From Bog-473 sp963744225 (GTDB taxonomy: Bacteria; Actinomycetota; Acidimicrobiia; Acidimicrobiales; RAAP-2): a stretch of 64,000 bases of DNA. The stretch is from assembly GCA_963744225.1 (NCBI GenBank), contig CAVUSV010000003.1, positions 620,001-684,000 of the forward strand, given 5' to 3'. The notes beneath the pieces are model-generated. The model searched no databases. It had not been told where the DNA came from and was given only the letters and a program-made list of their open reading frames with translations. Positions 5,700-12,733 of this stretch are shown one piece after another. How positions within the stretch are numbered: position 1 is the stretch's first letter; every line of letters starts with the position of its first letter. The position numbers and the translations under genes were made by a program.

Positions 5700-5783
5700 T
5701 CCCGGTGGGTCGAATCGAACGACCGCAGGCACAATGCCACGCGGGTTACGGCCGCGCTCCTCTAGCCAACAGAGGTCACCGGG
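5700..5783 (-). tRNA. tRNA-Tyr(GTA) with C33 and C1:G72
   Basis: Acceptor CCCGGTG/CACCGGG starts with C1:G72, unlike the G1:C72 of usual bacterial tRNA-Tyr. Anticodon stem CGCGG/CCGCG encloses CCGTAAC, giving GTA with C at 33. A bacterial-type long variable arm is present. T-loop TTCGATT. It is the first tRNA after the right-hand 33-bp repeat. Confidence 0.85.
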
Positions 5784-5828
5784 GCGGGATCGGTCGGTGT
5801 AGCTGCGCCAATAGACGCGGCTCCGATC

Positions 5829-5861
5829 CCCAATCTGGCGTACTATTTAGTTGTCAATGTG
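5829..5861 (-). repeat. 33-bp inverted repeat, right copy (possible array promoter)
   Basis: On the minus strand it matches the plus-strand sequence at 2766-2798 at 30 of 33 positions. It contains TTGACAACTAAATAGTACG immediately upstream of tRNA-Tyr and the rest of the array, and downstream of a terminator, so a promoter or operator role is plausible. I could not place a convincing -35/-10 pair. Confidence 0.75.
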
Positions 5862-5884
5862 CGGTGAATTATCTGCCTATTTAG

Positions 5885-5907
5885 GCAAAAAGGGCAAAGC
5901 TTCGCCC
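5885..5907 (-). terminator. Intrinsic terminator after tRNA-Trp
   Basis: On the minus strand GGGC and GCCC flank an AAGCTT-centred hairpin followed by TTTTT, 3 bp past the end of tRNA-Trp. It separates tRNA-Trp from the main array as its own transcription unit. Confidence 0.6.
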
Positions 5908-5909
5908 AG

Positions 5910-5981
5910 CAGGGGTGGCAGGAGTCGAACCCACGTCCGCCGGGTTGGAGCCGGCTGTCCGTTCCGCTGGACTACACCCCT
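5910..5981 (-). tRNA. tRNA-Trp(CCA)
   Basis: Acceptor AGGGGTG/CACCCCT, discriminator G (TrpRS identity). D-stem GTCC/GGAC, anticodon stem GCCGG/CCGGC with loop CTCCAAC, and T-loop TTCGACT. It is the first tRNA of the array and lies outside the inverted repeats. Confidence 0.9.
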
Positions 5982-5987
5982 TCGAGT

Positions 5988-6012
5988 GCCTATCTATTCA
6001 GTTGTGCATTGG
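5988..6012 (-). promoter_or_regulatory. Degenerate third copy of the array repeat upstream of tRNA-Trp
   Basis: On the minus strand TGCACAACTGAATAGATAGGC resembles the core TTGACAACTAAATAGTACGCC of the 33-bp repeat. It ends just before tRNA-Trp. Finding the element ahead of both tRNA transcription units favours a regulatory role. Confidence 0.4.
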
Positions 6013-6021
6013 CCCAGGAAT

Positions 6022-6053
6022 ACAAAAGAGCCGCCCCCTTCCGGAAGCGGCTC
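6022..6053 (-). terminator. Intrinsic terminator of the candidate ncRNA
   Basis: Stem GAGCCGC/GCGGCTC with a CTTCCGG-type loop, then TTTTGT on the minus strand. It would end transcription entering from the right before the tRNA-Trp promoter region. Confidence 0.65.
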
Positions 6054-6280
6054 CTCAACGAACTGGACGTATGTAAGTCCTAGTTATGCCGTTGAGGGCA
6101 CCTCCTGGGGGTCGGTCGAGACCCAATTGAAGGATTGGGCCTTCAATATCTGGGCCATGGCGCGCCCGCGCGACGTCAGAAGGCCTTTGAGGCCTTCTGA
6201 GTGCCGGTGCGACCGGCAGCTATACGCGTAGACGTGCTTCATGCTCGAAATGGTACACCGATCAGTCGCCTAGTGGCGAC
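6022..6280 (-). ncRNA. Candidate structured ncRNA ending in an intrinsic terminator
   Basis: Read on the minus strand, this gene-free stretch holds a series of strong hairpins: GTCGCC-ACTA-GGCGAC; GCCGGT-CGC-ACCGGC; a 10-bp TCAGAAGGCC/GGCCTTCTGA stem; CCCAAT/ATTGGG; a longer-range CTCAACG/CGTTGAG pairing; and GAGCCGC/GCGGCTC followed by TTTT. Such density with no reading frame suggests a folded RNA. GOLLD RNAs are known beside tRNA arrays in phages and actinobacteria, so GOLLD is one candidate, but no family-specific motif was verified. Confidence 0.45.
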
Positions 6281-6750
6281 ACTTTCTTATTTCCGTACAA
6301 TTTTTCGTGTCCGTCATTTAGATATTTGCGCTTGGGGGGTCTGTCATATCCCGAAGTGCGACAAAACCGCGTCTCCAGCTGCTTACAGTGAGGTGGCGTG
6401 ATCTACACCGCCGGGTCGGTGGGAGGGGCCGCAAACCTGTGCCGCGGCATGGCCCAGACTTGGTCCCGCTCCTCGTTTCCGTGCTAGTACCTGAGGGGCA
6501 GACCGGGCTTCTACCAGCGGCCAATCTTGCGAGTCTCCGCAACTCTTACGCCGCTGCTCCGTCACATGTGCGAATACACAGCGGGGGACCGGGCAACTGA
6601 CGACCTGACCAGAGAAACGTGCGCCACGTTGGCCTTCCCGATCAATTGTTGCGTTGTGCGCCAGTCGTGTCGATTGGCTCTACTCACCCCGCCGGACTCT
6701 CACTAGTCTGCCCGACCAGGTGGAGCGGCTAGGCGGTTTGGAGGCTGAGC
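6281..6750. other. Intergenic stretch without recognisable gene
   Basis: No frame on either strand combines a start, Shine-Dalgarno and coding-like composition. Base composition is lower in GC at 6290-6350 than in the surroundings. I see nothing else to support. Confidence 0.5.
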
Positions 6751-6969
6751 GTGAATTGGATGCGACGAATGCTCCCACCTGGCAGTGGTCTGACCACCCA
6801 GAGACGGCTCAAACTGTTTCTGATCGGGTTCCTGCTCGGGCCCGCTCTATTCATCATCGGCGGGATTGCCACGCACACCTATGCCCCGCCTAACCCGACG
6901 GAAGCCCACTTAGCTCCGTGGCTCTGTCGGGCGCCACAACCCGCTGGTTGTAGCCCATATCCGCCGTGA
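6751..6969 (+). CDS. 72-residue putative single-pass membrane protein
   Basis: The GTG start is preceded by GGAGG at 6-7 bp. After a basic N-terminus (MNWMRRM...TQRRLK) comes one hydrophobic segment at about residues 22-40 (LFLIGFLLGPALFIIGGIA). A short proline-rich tail with two Cys follows. Topology would be N-in with the tail outside. I do not recognise a family. It stands alone between the tRNA island and the catabolic cluster. Confidence 0.5.
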   Translation: MNWMRRMLPPGSGLTTQRRLKLFLIGFLLGPALFIIGGIATHTYAPPNPTEAHLAPWLCRAPQPAGCSPYPP

Positions 6970-7071
6970 CGTTTGTGTACAGGCTCAAAGCGCCGCGCCC
7001 AATGTTCGCCCTTGACGTACCCGATGATGAGATGGAGATCATGGGCTGTCATACGGCCTATTGACAACCGC

Positions 7072-7320
7072 TCATCGATTTGCGGTCGGATGGTCATATT
7101 CCAGCCCCTTTCTCGACAGGAAGGGCTCGAGGGTCTCGGTGTCGTTGCAGCCGAGGGCGAGGACGAACTCAGGAACTTCGCCGCTTGTGATCCCCGTGGT
7201 CAGCACTGGCGCGGCGAATATCGAGACCGGAAAGATGTTGGCCGGATTTTCCGACCCGGTGATTGTTCGAGGGCACGCTGCCAGGATTGTTCGGGGAGAA
7301 CCTGGGCTGCGATGCTTTCT
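7072..7320 (-). pseudogene. Unrecognised coding fragment without a start
   Basis: The minus frame from 7320 to the TGA at 7072 reads like real protein (for example ENPANIFPVSIFAAPVLTTG and VPEFVLALGCNDTETLEPF) and has good codon-position bias. It has no start codon before the upstream stop, and its 5' side runs into the VOC gene on the other strand. It is probably a truncated gene. The rest of 6970-7322 holds nothing I can support. Confidence 0.3.
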
Positions 7321-7322
7321 TT

Positions 7323-7712
7323 ATGGAACAGCGAATCAGCCTCATAACTCTTGGCGTTAGTGATTTGGCCCGAGCCCGGTCGTTCTACGAAGCGCTTGGA
7401 TGGAGTGGCGCTCAGCAACCCGACGACGAGGTGTGCTTCTTTCAGGCCGGCGGAATGGTCTTCGGTCTCTGGACTGCCCTTGGCGGCCATGGGGCCCCCG
7501 GAATCGAACTTGCCCACAACGTTCGCTCACCCGACGAAGTGCCCAAAGTGCTCACCGAGGCAGGAAACGCCGGCGGCTCCATCGTGCGGCAATCAGCTCG
7601 AGCTGATTGGGGCGGTGTAACGGGGGCATTCGCTGACCCTGATGGTTACGTGTGGGAGGTGGCCCACAACCCGGGGTGGACGCTCAGCGAAGACGGCTCC
7701 GTCACCATCTAG
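7323..7712 (+). CDS. VOC-family (glyoxalase-like) protein
   Basis: The protein is 129 residues. It begins MEQRISLITLGVSDLARARS, the first beta-strand and helix of the vicinal-oxygen-chelate fold, and ends with GAFADPDGYVWEVAHNP, the standard VOC C-terminal signature with the Glu metal ligand in WEV. Members bind a divalent metal and act as glyoxalases, dioxygenases or resistance proteins; the substrate is not predictable. The ATG at 7323 was chosen because homology starts there, although the frame is open further upstream. No operon partner is visible. Confidence 0.85.
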   Translation: MEQRISLITLGVSDLARARSFYEALGWSGAQQPDDEVCFFQAGGMVFGLWTALGGHGAPGIELAHNVRSPDEVPKVLTEAGNAGGSIVRQSARADWGGVTGAFADPDGYVWEVAHNPGWTLSEDGSVTI

Positions 7713-7767
7713 AGACTCGATCGGCGCATTCCGAAATCGCAGAGCCTCTCAGGCAGCGCTCAATTCA

Positions 7768-8139
7768 TTACTCGAGGAGGTCAAGGAGCCACTGGGGCCC
7801 AACGACCTCGGCTCCCAGGGCCTCGGCCCGCCGCCGTAACTCTCGATCTGCTGTAACGAGGGTGACCATTTGATCAGAAGCGTTCGCGACGACATCGATG
7901 AGCGTGTCGTCGCCGCTGCCAGCAGCGTGGAGGACAGTTACGCCGTCGGCGACGCCACCCTTTGCACCCTCGCGAGCCTTGCCCTCCAGGACCACGATGA
8001 CAGGTTGAGACATCTGTCCCGAGTTAACTGCCGCTCGTACCTGGTCCACGAACGCTCGTGCTGCTCCCACTCGGTCCCGCCACCAGCCCGTCGGACGAGA
8101 CCCGACCACATTGGCTGCATCAATGAGAAGCATCTGCAC
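7768..8139 (-). CDS. NYN/PIN-like domain protein
   Basis: A 123-residue protein starting MQMLLIDAANVVGSRP, with acidic residues in the order of NYN/PIN-like nucleases: D in LLIDAANV, D in GSGDDTLIDVV and D in VTADRELRRRAE. The last segment, followed by GAEVVGPQWLLDLLE, is typical of small actinobacterial NYN proteins. Metal-dependent RNA cleavage would be the expected activity, but is inferred from the fold only. Start GTG at 8139, or ATG at 8133. It stands alone; no antitoxin-like partner is adjacent. Confidence 0.7.
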   Translation of the reverse strand: MQMLLIDAANVVGSRPTGWWRDRVGAARAFVDQVRAAVNSGQMSQPVIVVLEGKAREGAKGGVADGVTVLHAAGSGDDTLIDVVANASDQMVTLVTADRELRRRAEALGAEVVGPQWLLDLLE

Positions 8140-8385
8140 CAGTCTGATCGGTATGTGGCAGGGCTGGAGTCCGGCAGGGAGCGACGAAATTGTCGCCCTG
8201 AGCCTGCGAAGGAGTCGACGAGACGCGGGAACACCTGCGCCCGGTGGGACTTCAGCTGAACTTCACCGCGCTCAAGTCAATAGTGACCATCAGCATGTCC
8301 AGGATGGGCCGCCGGCCCGGACCCCGCATCTAGGCGCGGCGCCTCGTCGACAGGCTGATCCCGTTCACGCGCACATGTCCCGACG

Positions 8386-8478
8386 TCAACCGCGCCGCGG
8401 GGAGCCCTCCCGCGATGTCACCTGGTAGTCGTGGCGGCGCAGCATGCGGCTGTCGTCGAAGAAGCAGTCCAGGCGCTC
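8386..8478 (-). pseudogene. Short remnant of an RRHDY-type conserved protein
   Basis: The minus frame ERLDCFFDDSRMLRRHDYQVT resembles the internal 'YYFD..GLLRRHDY' segment of a conserved actinobacterial protein family. It then runs into a stop. Both ends of the gene are missing. The remainder of 8140-8500 shows no gene. Confidence 0.35.
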
Positions 8479-8500
8479 GCCTTAGGTTGGACGACTCCGT

Positions 8501-9889
8501 TCACGAGGCTGCCAGCTGCTGGGGCGTCAGGTGGACGACGTTCTTTGGGCTGCAGTTCCAGATCGACTGCGTGGGTTGGGTGACGGCTTTGTCATAGACG
8601 AACTTGTTGGGTTCGACCCTGAGCAAGGCGAAGCATGGCGAGGGCTGGAGGTCTTGGCTGGACATGGTCAACTGGGCTACCGGGGCCTGGATACCTCCGG
8701 CGCTCCAGTTCTTCTCTGCTGCCGCATGCGTGAGGACACAGGACACCGTCAAGTTTGAACCGCAAGCCGAGGCGGACTTGGCCCAGAGGAGCCACGATTC
8801 GGCACCCTCCTCGTGGTCAAAGTTGATGGCGTCGCCCTTGGCGTACGTGTGCATGACATTGACGAGCTGTTGGGTGGAGGGGTTCTGCGAGGCCAGCTCG
8901 AGCGGCCACCACGAAGTCTCGACGTAGACAGGCGGGAGGCCGGGGCTGGCAGCGACTGCCTTGGCAGTGGCGGAGTTGTAAAACTGAACTCCCAGGGCTA
9001 CGAACGCGGGCTTGTACGCAGCGGTGGTCATGGCCTGGAAGTACGGGCTCATGTTGGAGGTCGACGAGGGCCACAATGCCTGGACGCCCTTAGTCTGGAC
9101 GTCCGAGATGTACGGCGCCCAGCTGGTCACTGAGAGCGGCGGCTCTTGGAAGTCGACGACGTTCCAACCCAGGGCCTGGGCGGCGAACGCAAACTTGTGC
9201 TCGGGCTCAAGGATCGAGGCATTGTTCTGACCACCCATGGCAGCCTTTTTGACTGCTTGGGGGTACTTCTTGGCCAGCGCTCCGAACCAGCCTGCCGTCA
9301 CGATCTTGGTGTTGATGCCGTTTGGGTTGACCTGCAGGGACGCCAAGACCGACGAGTCGGAGACCGTAAACCCGCTGATCTGACCGAGACCGCACTGTTC
9401 GCGAACCGGGACGGCGGGTTGGTCCAGTGCCATTCCGCCACCCACGGACATAAAGTCGCTCTGGCACGCCTGGTCGGTTACCTGTGCGGCGTTGAACAGC
9501 GCCGCGTCGCGGTCGTCGATCACAATCTGACGACCGTTGATGCCCCCGGACGCGTTGCACCACGACGCGAAAGCCTTGGCTTCCTGAATGAACTCGACCC
9601 CGAGGCCAGGCTGAATTGAGCTGGCCGCGTCATTGAAGACCGCGATGTGTATCGTTTTTGGGCCGACGCCCCGAACAGACGAGGCACCCCCGGAACCGGG
9701 CTCACAGATCTTGCCAACTCCCGGCCACATACCATTTGCCGAGAGAGCCAATGCTCGAGTGGCCGAAGTTGCCGCGGCCGAAGTCGTCGACGACAGCATG
9801 GTAAGCGTCCCCGCAAGCATCACAGTCACAAGGGCCAGCGGCAGAGCCGCTCGTTGCAGATCAGCAAGTCCTCGGCGCAACACGTTCAT
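8501..9889 (-). CDS. Periplasmic-binding-protein type 1 substrate-binding protein (Leu/Ile/Val-BP-like)
   Basis: A 462-residue exported protein. The ATG at 9889 has AGGAGGAGG upstream. A basic N-terminus and hydrophobic segment (LPLALVTVMLAGTLTML) form a signal peptide ending near ATSA. The mature part has the ABC-type I fold: KTIHIAVFNDAASSIQPG at the first strand, WCNASGGINGRQIVIDDRD (the family's 'NAAGGINGR' motif), then ACQSDFMSVGGG. It probably delivers a hydrophobic or amphipathic compound to an ABC importer, but no permease or ATPase is nearby. It is divergent from the VOC/hydrolase operon across two CATAG-type operators. Confidence 0.8.
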   Translation of the reverse strand: MNVLRRGLADLQRAALPLALVTVMLAGTLTMLSSTTSAAATSATRALALSANGMWPGVGKICEPGSGGASSVRGVGPKTIHIAVFNDAASSIQPGLGVEFIQEAKAFASWCNASGGINGRQIVIDDRDAALFNAAQVTDQACQSDFMSVGGGMALDQPAVPVREQCGLGQISGFTVSDSSVLASLQVNPNGINTKIVTAGWFGALAKKYPQAVKKAAMGGQNNASILEPEHKFAFAAQALGWNVVDFQEPPLSVTSWAPYISDVQTKGVQALWPSSTSNMSPYFQAMTTAAYKPAFVALGVQFYNSATAKAVAASPGLPPVYVETSWWPLELASQNPSTQQLVNVMHTYAKGDAINFDHEEGAESWLLWAKSASACGSNLTVSCVLTHAAAEKNWSAGGIQAPVAQLTMSSQDLQPSPCFALLRVEPNKFVYDKAVTQPTQSIWNCSPKNVVHLTPQQLAAS

Positions 9890-9997
9890 ATCCTCCTCCT
9901 GGGATCTTCTTTGGATCGGGTGACAGGAGGATGCGCAGGATTTCGTTCGATCATGCTGGGCCCTCCCCCGACTTCCGTGCAGTCGATACCGCACGGA

Positions 9998-10031
9998 CAT
10001 AGTATGGACTATAGATATAGCATCTACTATG
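9998..10031. promoter_or_regulatory. Two adjacent CATAG-N6-CTATG operators
   Basis: Site a (9998-10013) is CATAG-TATGGA-CTATA; site b (10016-10031) is TATAG-CATCTA-CTATG. They lie in the divergent promoter between the substrate-binding protein and the VOC gene. The same inverted repeat recurs at 12684, 17423 and 23906. Confidence 0.7.
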
Positions 10032-10144
10032 ACAGGAACCAAAGGGAGCAGATCCGGGGGCTTGTGTCAGACGCCAAACCGAAGCAGTCCGGGACGCTCC
10101 GGCTTCCCGCAGACTTCACGACGACGTCGGAAGCGCTTCCTGCC

Positions 10145-10211
10145 CATACGAGGTTGCCTGAGGTTCTGTGAGCGCCGGGGCCATAGCGTCCCTCGAGATC
10201 GGATACACCGC
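10145..10211 (+). pseudogene. Remnant of a tetR 3' end
   Basis: The stretch ending CTCGAGATCGGATACACCGC, directly before the VOC ATG, closely matches the 3' end of the TetR gene at 25001-25669 (CTCGAGATCGGAGACACCGC), preceded in both by GTGAGCG. No reading frame remains. It is the mirror image of the VOC remnant after that tetR gene and indicates duplication of a tetR-VOC unit. The rest of 9890-10144 is promoter and operator DNA. Confidence 0.55.
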
Positions 10212-10658
10212 ATGAAGATCATCGGCTTCAATCGTGTCGAACTCATCGTGCCCGAGGACCTGATCGAAGCGGCGGTGCACCAATTCAACGCGCTGTTGGG
10301 CACGAATCTCCCCCCGCCCCATCCGATCGAGGGTCACCCAGTTCTCTCTGCAACAGACTTCGACGGGAGCATCGAGTTAGTCGCTCCCGTCAACGGCGAA
10401 GGAAGCTTCGGCGCCAAGCTCGCGCAACATGGTCCAGGTCAGATCGGACCCCTCGTCTGGGAGATTGCCGATCTTGACGAAGCCAGGGCTTGGATCGCTG
10501 AACGAGGCCTGCGAATCCTCTTCGAATATGACAGCAGCAAAGGCAACGCCGACGAACAAAGGACTCGTGTCCATCAGCTCATCTTGGACCCAGCGCAGTG
10601 GTTTGGTTTCAATGTCACGCTCATGCACCGAATTGGTCCTGACCCCGCAAAGGACTAA
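10212..10658 (+). CDS. VOC-family protein of the catabolic cluster
   Basis: A 148-residue protein beginning MKIIGFNRVELIVPEDLIEA, with the beta-alpha-beta start of VOC proteins, and a second module around GPLVWEIADLDEARAWIAERG. The C-terminal part lacks the classic metal-ligand Glu signature, so it may bind rather than convert a ligand. The ATG was chosen because the homologous remnant at 25666 begins at the same codon. The stop overlaps the next gene's start (TAATG), so it is translated together with the hydrolase. Transcription starts from the doubled operator region. Confidence 0.75.
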   Translation: MKIIGFNRVELIVPEDLIEAAVHQFNALLGTNLPPPHPIEGHPVLSATDFDGSIELVAPVNGEGSFGAKLAQHGPGQIGPLVWEIADLDEARAWIAERGLRILFEYDSSKGNADEQRTRVHQLILDPAQWFGFNVTLMHRIGPDPAKD

Positions 10659-11950
10659 TGCGTATCCAAACGATGCTAGAGGCTTCCGCCGCCACGCAGC
10701 AAAGCAGCGAACTCGGTACACGGGGCTACATCGAGGAGGAGTGGTTCGTGACAGGGGCGAGCGATGCCTTCGACCCCGACGGCGTCCGAATTGGGAGTGA
10801 CGTTCCTTACACGACGAGATTCCTCGTGCGCCGTCCCTCCGACCCCTTGCGTGCGAGCGGAGCAGCGTTCCTCGATCCACTCCACATGATTGGTGAAATG
10901 CCGGCAAGTTGGGATATGGCGGATTGGCTCATGCGCAACGGCCACGTTTGGATCGGCGTAAGCGTCCACAACAGCTCGTTCGGCAGCCTCTACGGCTTCG
11001 CCGGCGGCATCGACGCGCTCAAGGAGCAGGATTTCGATCGCTACGACAAGCTGGAGCTGGCGACCTTCGAACGCCCGCCGCGACTCCGCTCCTACCAGGG
11101 ACCGAACACTGACTCCTTTGCTCTCAAGTGGACGATGGCAATGGCCCATCCTCAGGGCTATCCGATCATTGTTGACGTCGCCGACCAGTTACGCGATGGG
11201 GCTCCCTTCCGCGATCTGAACATTCAGAAAATTTACGGCTGTGGCGTGTCTCAGACCGGAAATTTCTGGCGGCTGTTCCTAGATGGTGGCTGGCACGACC
11301 GGGGGCGCGGGGACGATGGCAGACCACCGCTCGATGCGTATGTCTTGATTGTGTCACCCGCACCGGACTACCGCCCGGTTGACGCTGTTGTCGTGAACGT
11401 GCTGAGCGAGGCTGAGGTCGTGGGTACGATCGTACAAATGGCGCCCACAGCGCCGCCCGATAGCGACTTTCCGCGCGTGCGAGGTATCGAGCTGCCGGGA
11501 GCATCACACACCGTCGGTCACGTAACGGTCGGAAAGCCTGGAGAGGGTCACCGGCACACGTCTGAGCCGTACCTGTCGCTCATCAAAGCGGTGTTGCATG
11601 GTGTCGACCGGTGGGTTCGGGACGGCGAAGCAATGCCACACGTTGCCCGGATTGCCCGCGATCCCTCGACAGTCGATGGCGTCGTACGCGACGAGCACGG
11701 CAACGCGGTGGGCGGCGTACGCGTGCCCTGGCTCGAGGCACCCAGGGCGCAGTACCTGCCGCGGTGCCCCTGCGGTCCGACTCTCGGCGAGACCGTCGCC
11801 TTTTCCAATGAGAAGATGGCGCGTCTCTACCCAACCGACGCGGAGCATGAGCGACTGTGGCGACGTGCGGTGGATCGACTTGTCGAGGACCGTCTGTTAC
11901 TCAACGAGGACGTGGAATTGCTCATGACTCACCGTACGCGCAGTCGGTGA
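10658..11950 (+). CDS. Alpha/beta-hydrolase domain protein (Abhydrolase_10-like)
   Basis: A 430-residue protein. After a short N-terminal beta region comes MADWLMRNGHVWIGVSVH, then the nucleophile elbow YGCGVSQTGNFWR (Ser in G-V-S-Q-T-G), an acidic region around LIVSPAPDY, and a late GASHTVGHV that could supply the His. This matches the poorly characterised Abhydrolase_10 type, often found in actinobacterial degradation clusters. Hydrolysis of an ester or lactone intermediate is likely but not shown. No signal peptide is seen, so it is cytoplasmic. It overlaps the VOC stop codon. 11951-12183 downstream holds no gene. Confidence 0.75.
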   Translation: MRIQTMLEASAATQQSSELGTRGYIEEEWFVTGASDAFDPDGVRIGSDVPYTTRFLVRRPSDPLRASGAAFLDPLHMIGEMPASWDMADWLMRNGHVWIGVSVHNSSFGSLYGFAGGIDALKEQDFDRYDKLELATFERPPRLRSYQGPNTDSFALKWTMAMAHPQGYPIIVDVADQLRDGAPFRDLNIQKIYGCGVSQTGNFWRLFLDGGWHDRGRGDDGRPPLDAYVLIVSPAPDYRPVDAVVVNVLSEAEVVGTIVQMAPTAPPDSDFPRVRGIELPGASHTVGHVTVGKPGEGHRHTSEPYLSLIKAVLHGVDRWVRDGEAMPHVARIARDPSTVDGVVRDEHGNAVGGVRVPWLEAPRAQYLPRCPCGPTLGETVAFSNEKMARLYPTDAEHERLWRRAVDRLVEDRLLLNEDVELLMTHRTRSR

Positions 11951-12183
11951 GCGGCGTCCGGAGCACCGAAGAACGGGATCGACGTGACGCCCGGCCCATC
12001 TGCACTTTGCCGCAGGCGCTTCGTTGACATCGACTGAAGGCGTGCTTCCTCGAACCCCACTTCGGTGACGCCGACCTGACCATGGTCCGCATTTTTCGGA
12101 AGACCGCGACAGAAACGCCTGGGTAGTCCCACAAAACTTCCGGACGCGGGATCCCGTCTCATCCCGACGGGCGCCGCGGGCGC

Positions 12184-12609
12184 TCAAGACGTGCCGACCG
12201 CGTCTGAATACGCCACCGGGTTGGAATACTCAAGGACCCTCGCGATCTTTCCATCCCGGCATTCGATAACGAACAGGTAGTCGTTCCGATATCGGTTGCC
12301 GTTCGATGCCACTTTGTTGTCGCCGTGAACCTGAGCGAGGACAAGGTCAGGATCAACGGCGGGAATGAAGCGCTTCAACTCGTAGTGCACGCTCGAGAAG
12401 GTTCGGTTCATACCTGCAAAAATGGCCGACATCTCCTGTCGACCGGATGCCATGGGGGCACCGTCGCCATAGTAGGGGGCCTCGAAGACGACGTCCTCGG
12501 TGAAACAGGACAGCCAGGTGCTGTGATCTCTTGCGTTCTGGGCCAGCCGCATCCGGTCGTAGAGCCGGTAGTTGCTCTGGCGGCGGTCGTCGTCCTCGGC
12601 TGCGCTCAC
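12184..12609 (-). CDS. SnoaL-like / NTF2-fold protein
   Basis: A 141-residue protein with the SnoaL_4 layout: an N-terminal helix NYRLYDRMRLAQNARDHSTW, then LSCFTEDVVFEAPYYG, GRQEMSAIFAGM, a central beta-sheet and the end KIARVLEYSNP. Such proteins act as isomerases, hydrolases, dehydratases or ring-hydroxylating small subunits; the catalytic residues cannot be assigned. The GTG start at 12609 lies about 75 bp from the operator at 12684, divergent from the CoA-transferase, so it probably belongs to the regulon. Confidence 0.75.
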   Translation of the reverse strand: MSAAEDDDRRQSNYRLYDRMRLAQNARDHSTWLSCFTEDVVFEAPYYGDGAPMASGRQEMSAIFAGMNRTFSSVHYELKRFIPAVDPDLVLAQVHGDNKVASNGNRYRNDYLFVIECRDGKIARVLEYSNPVAYSDAVGTS

Positions 12610-12683
12610 ACACGGCTCCCGTAGATCTCGTCCTGTTTCATTTCGAGCGGTAGATGATCCGATCCGGCCGGATGGTTCCTAGA

Positions 12684-12699
12684 CATAGTAGCTGCTATG
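12684..12699. promoter_or_regulatory. CATAG-N6-CTATG operator between SnoaL and CoA-transferase genes
   Basis: CATAG-TAGCTG-CTATG is a perfect 5-bp inverted repeat with a 6-bp centre. It lies 34 bp before the CoA-transferase ATG and in the divergent promoter. It is the best match of the set. Confidence 0.75.
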
Positions 12700-12733
12700 A
12701 TCCGACTACAGCGACGTGAAGGGGTTGAGTCGT

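Noticed and set aside
2813..5765. Many open frames of 60-240 codons across the tRNA array on both strands
   Set aside because: They read through tRNA genes and show the typical tRNA-derived phrases (such as GSNPG, TRTxN); no Shine-Dalgarno or family match.
6388..6600. 70-codon plus-strand frame right of the ncRNA candidate
   Set aside because: No Shine-Dalgarno, Arg/Pro-rich composition typical of non-coding GC-rich DNA, no motif.
6879..7097. 72-codon minus frame starting MTIRPQIDERL with a GGGG leader
   Set aside because: It overlaps the better-supported membrane protein gene antisense and the coding fragment at 7072; possible but not supported enough to list.
7768..8139. NYN/PIN-like protein as a VapC-type toxin
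   Set aside because: No antitoxin-like gene next to it and the sequence fits stand-alone NYN proteins better than VapC.
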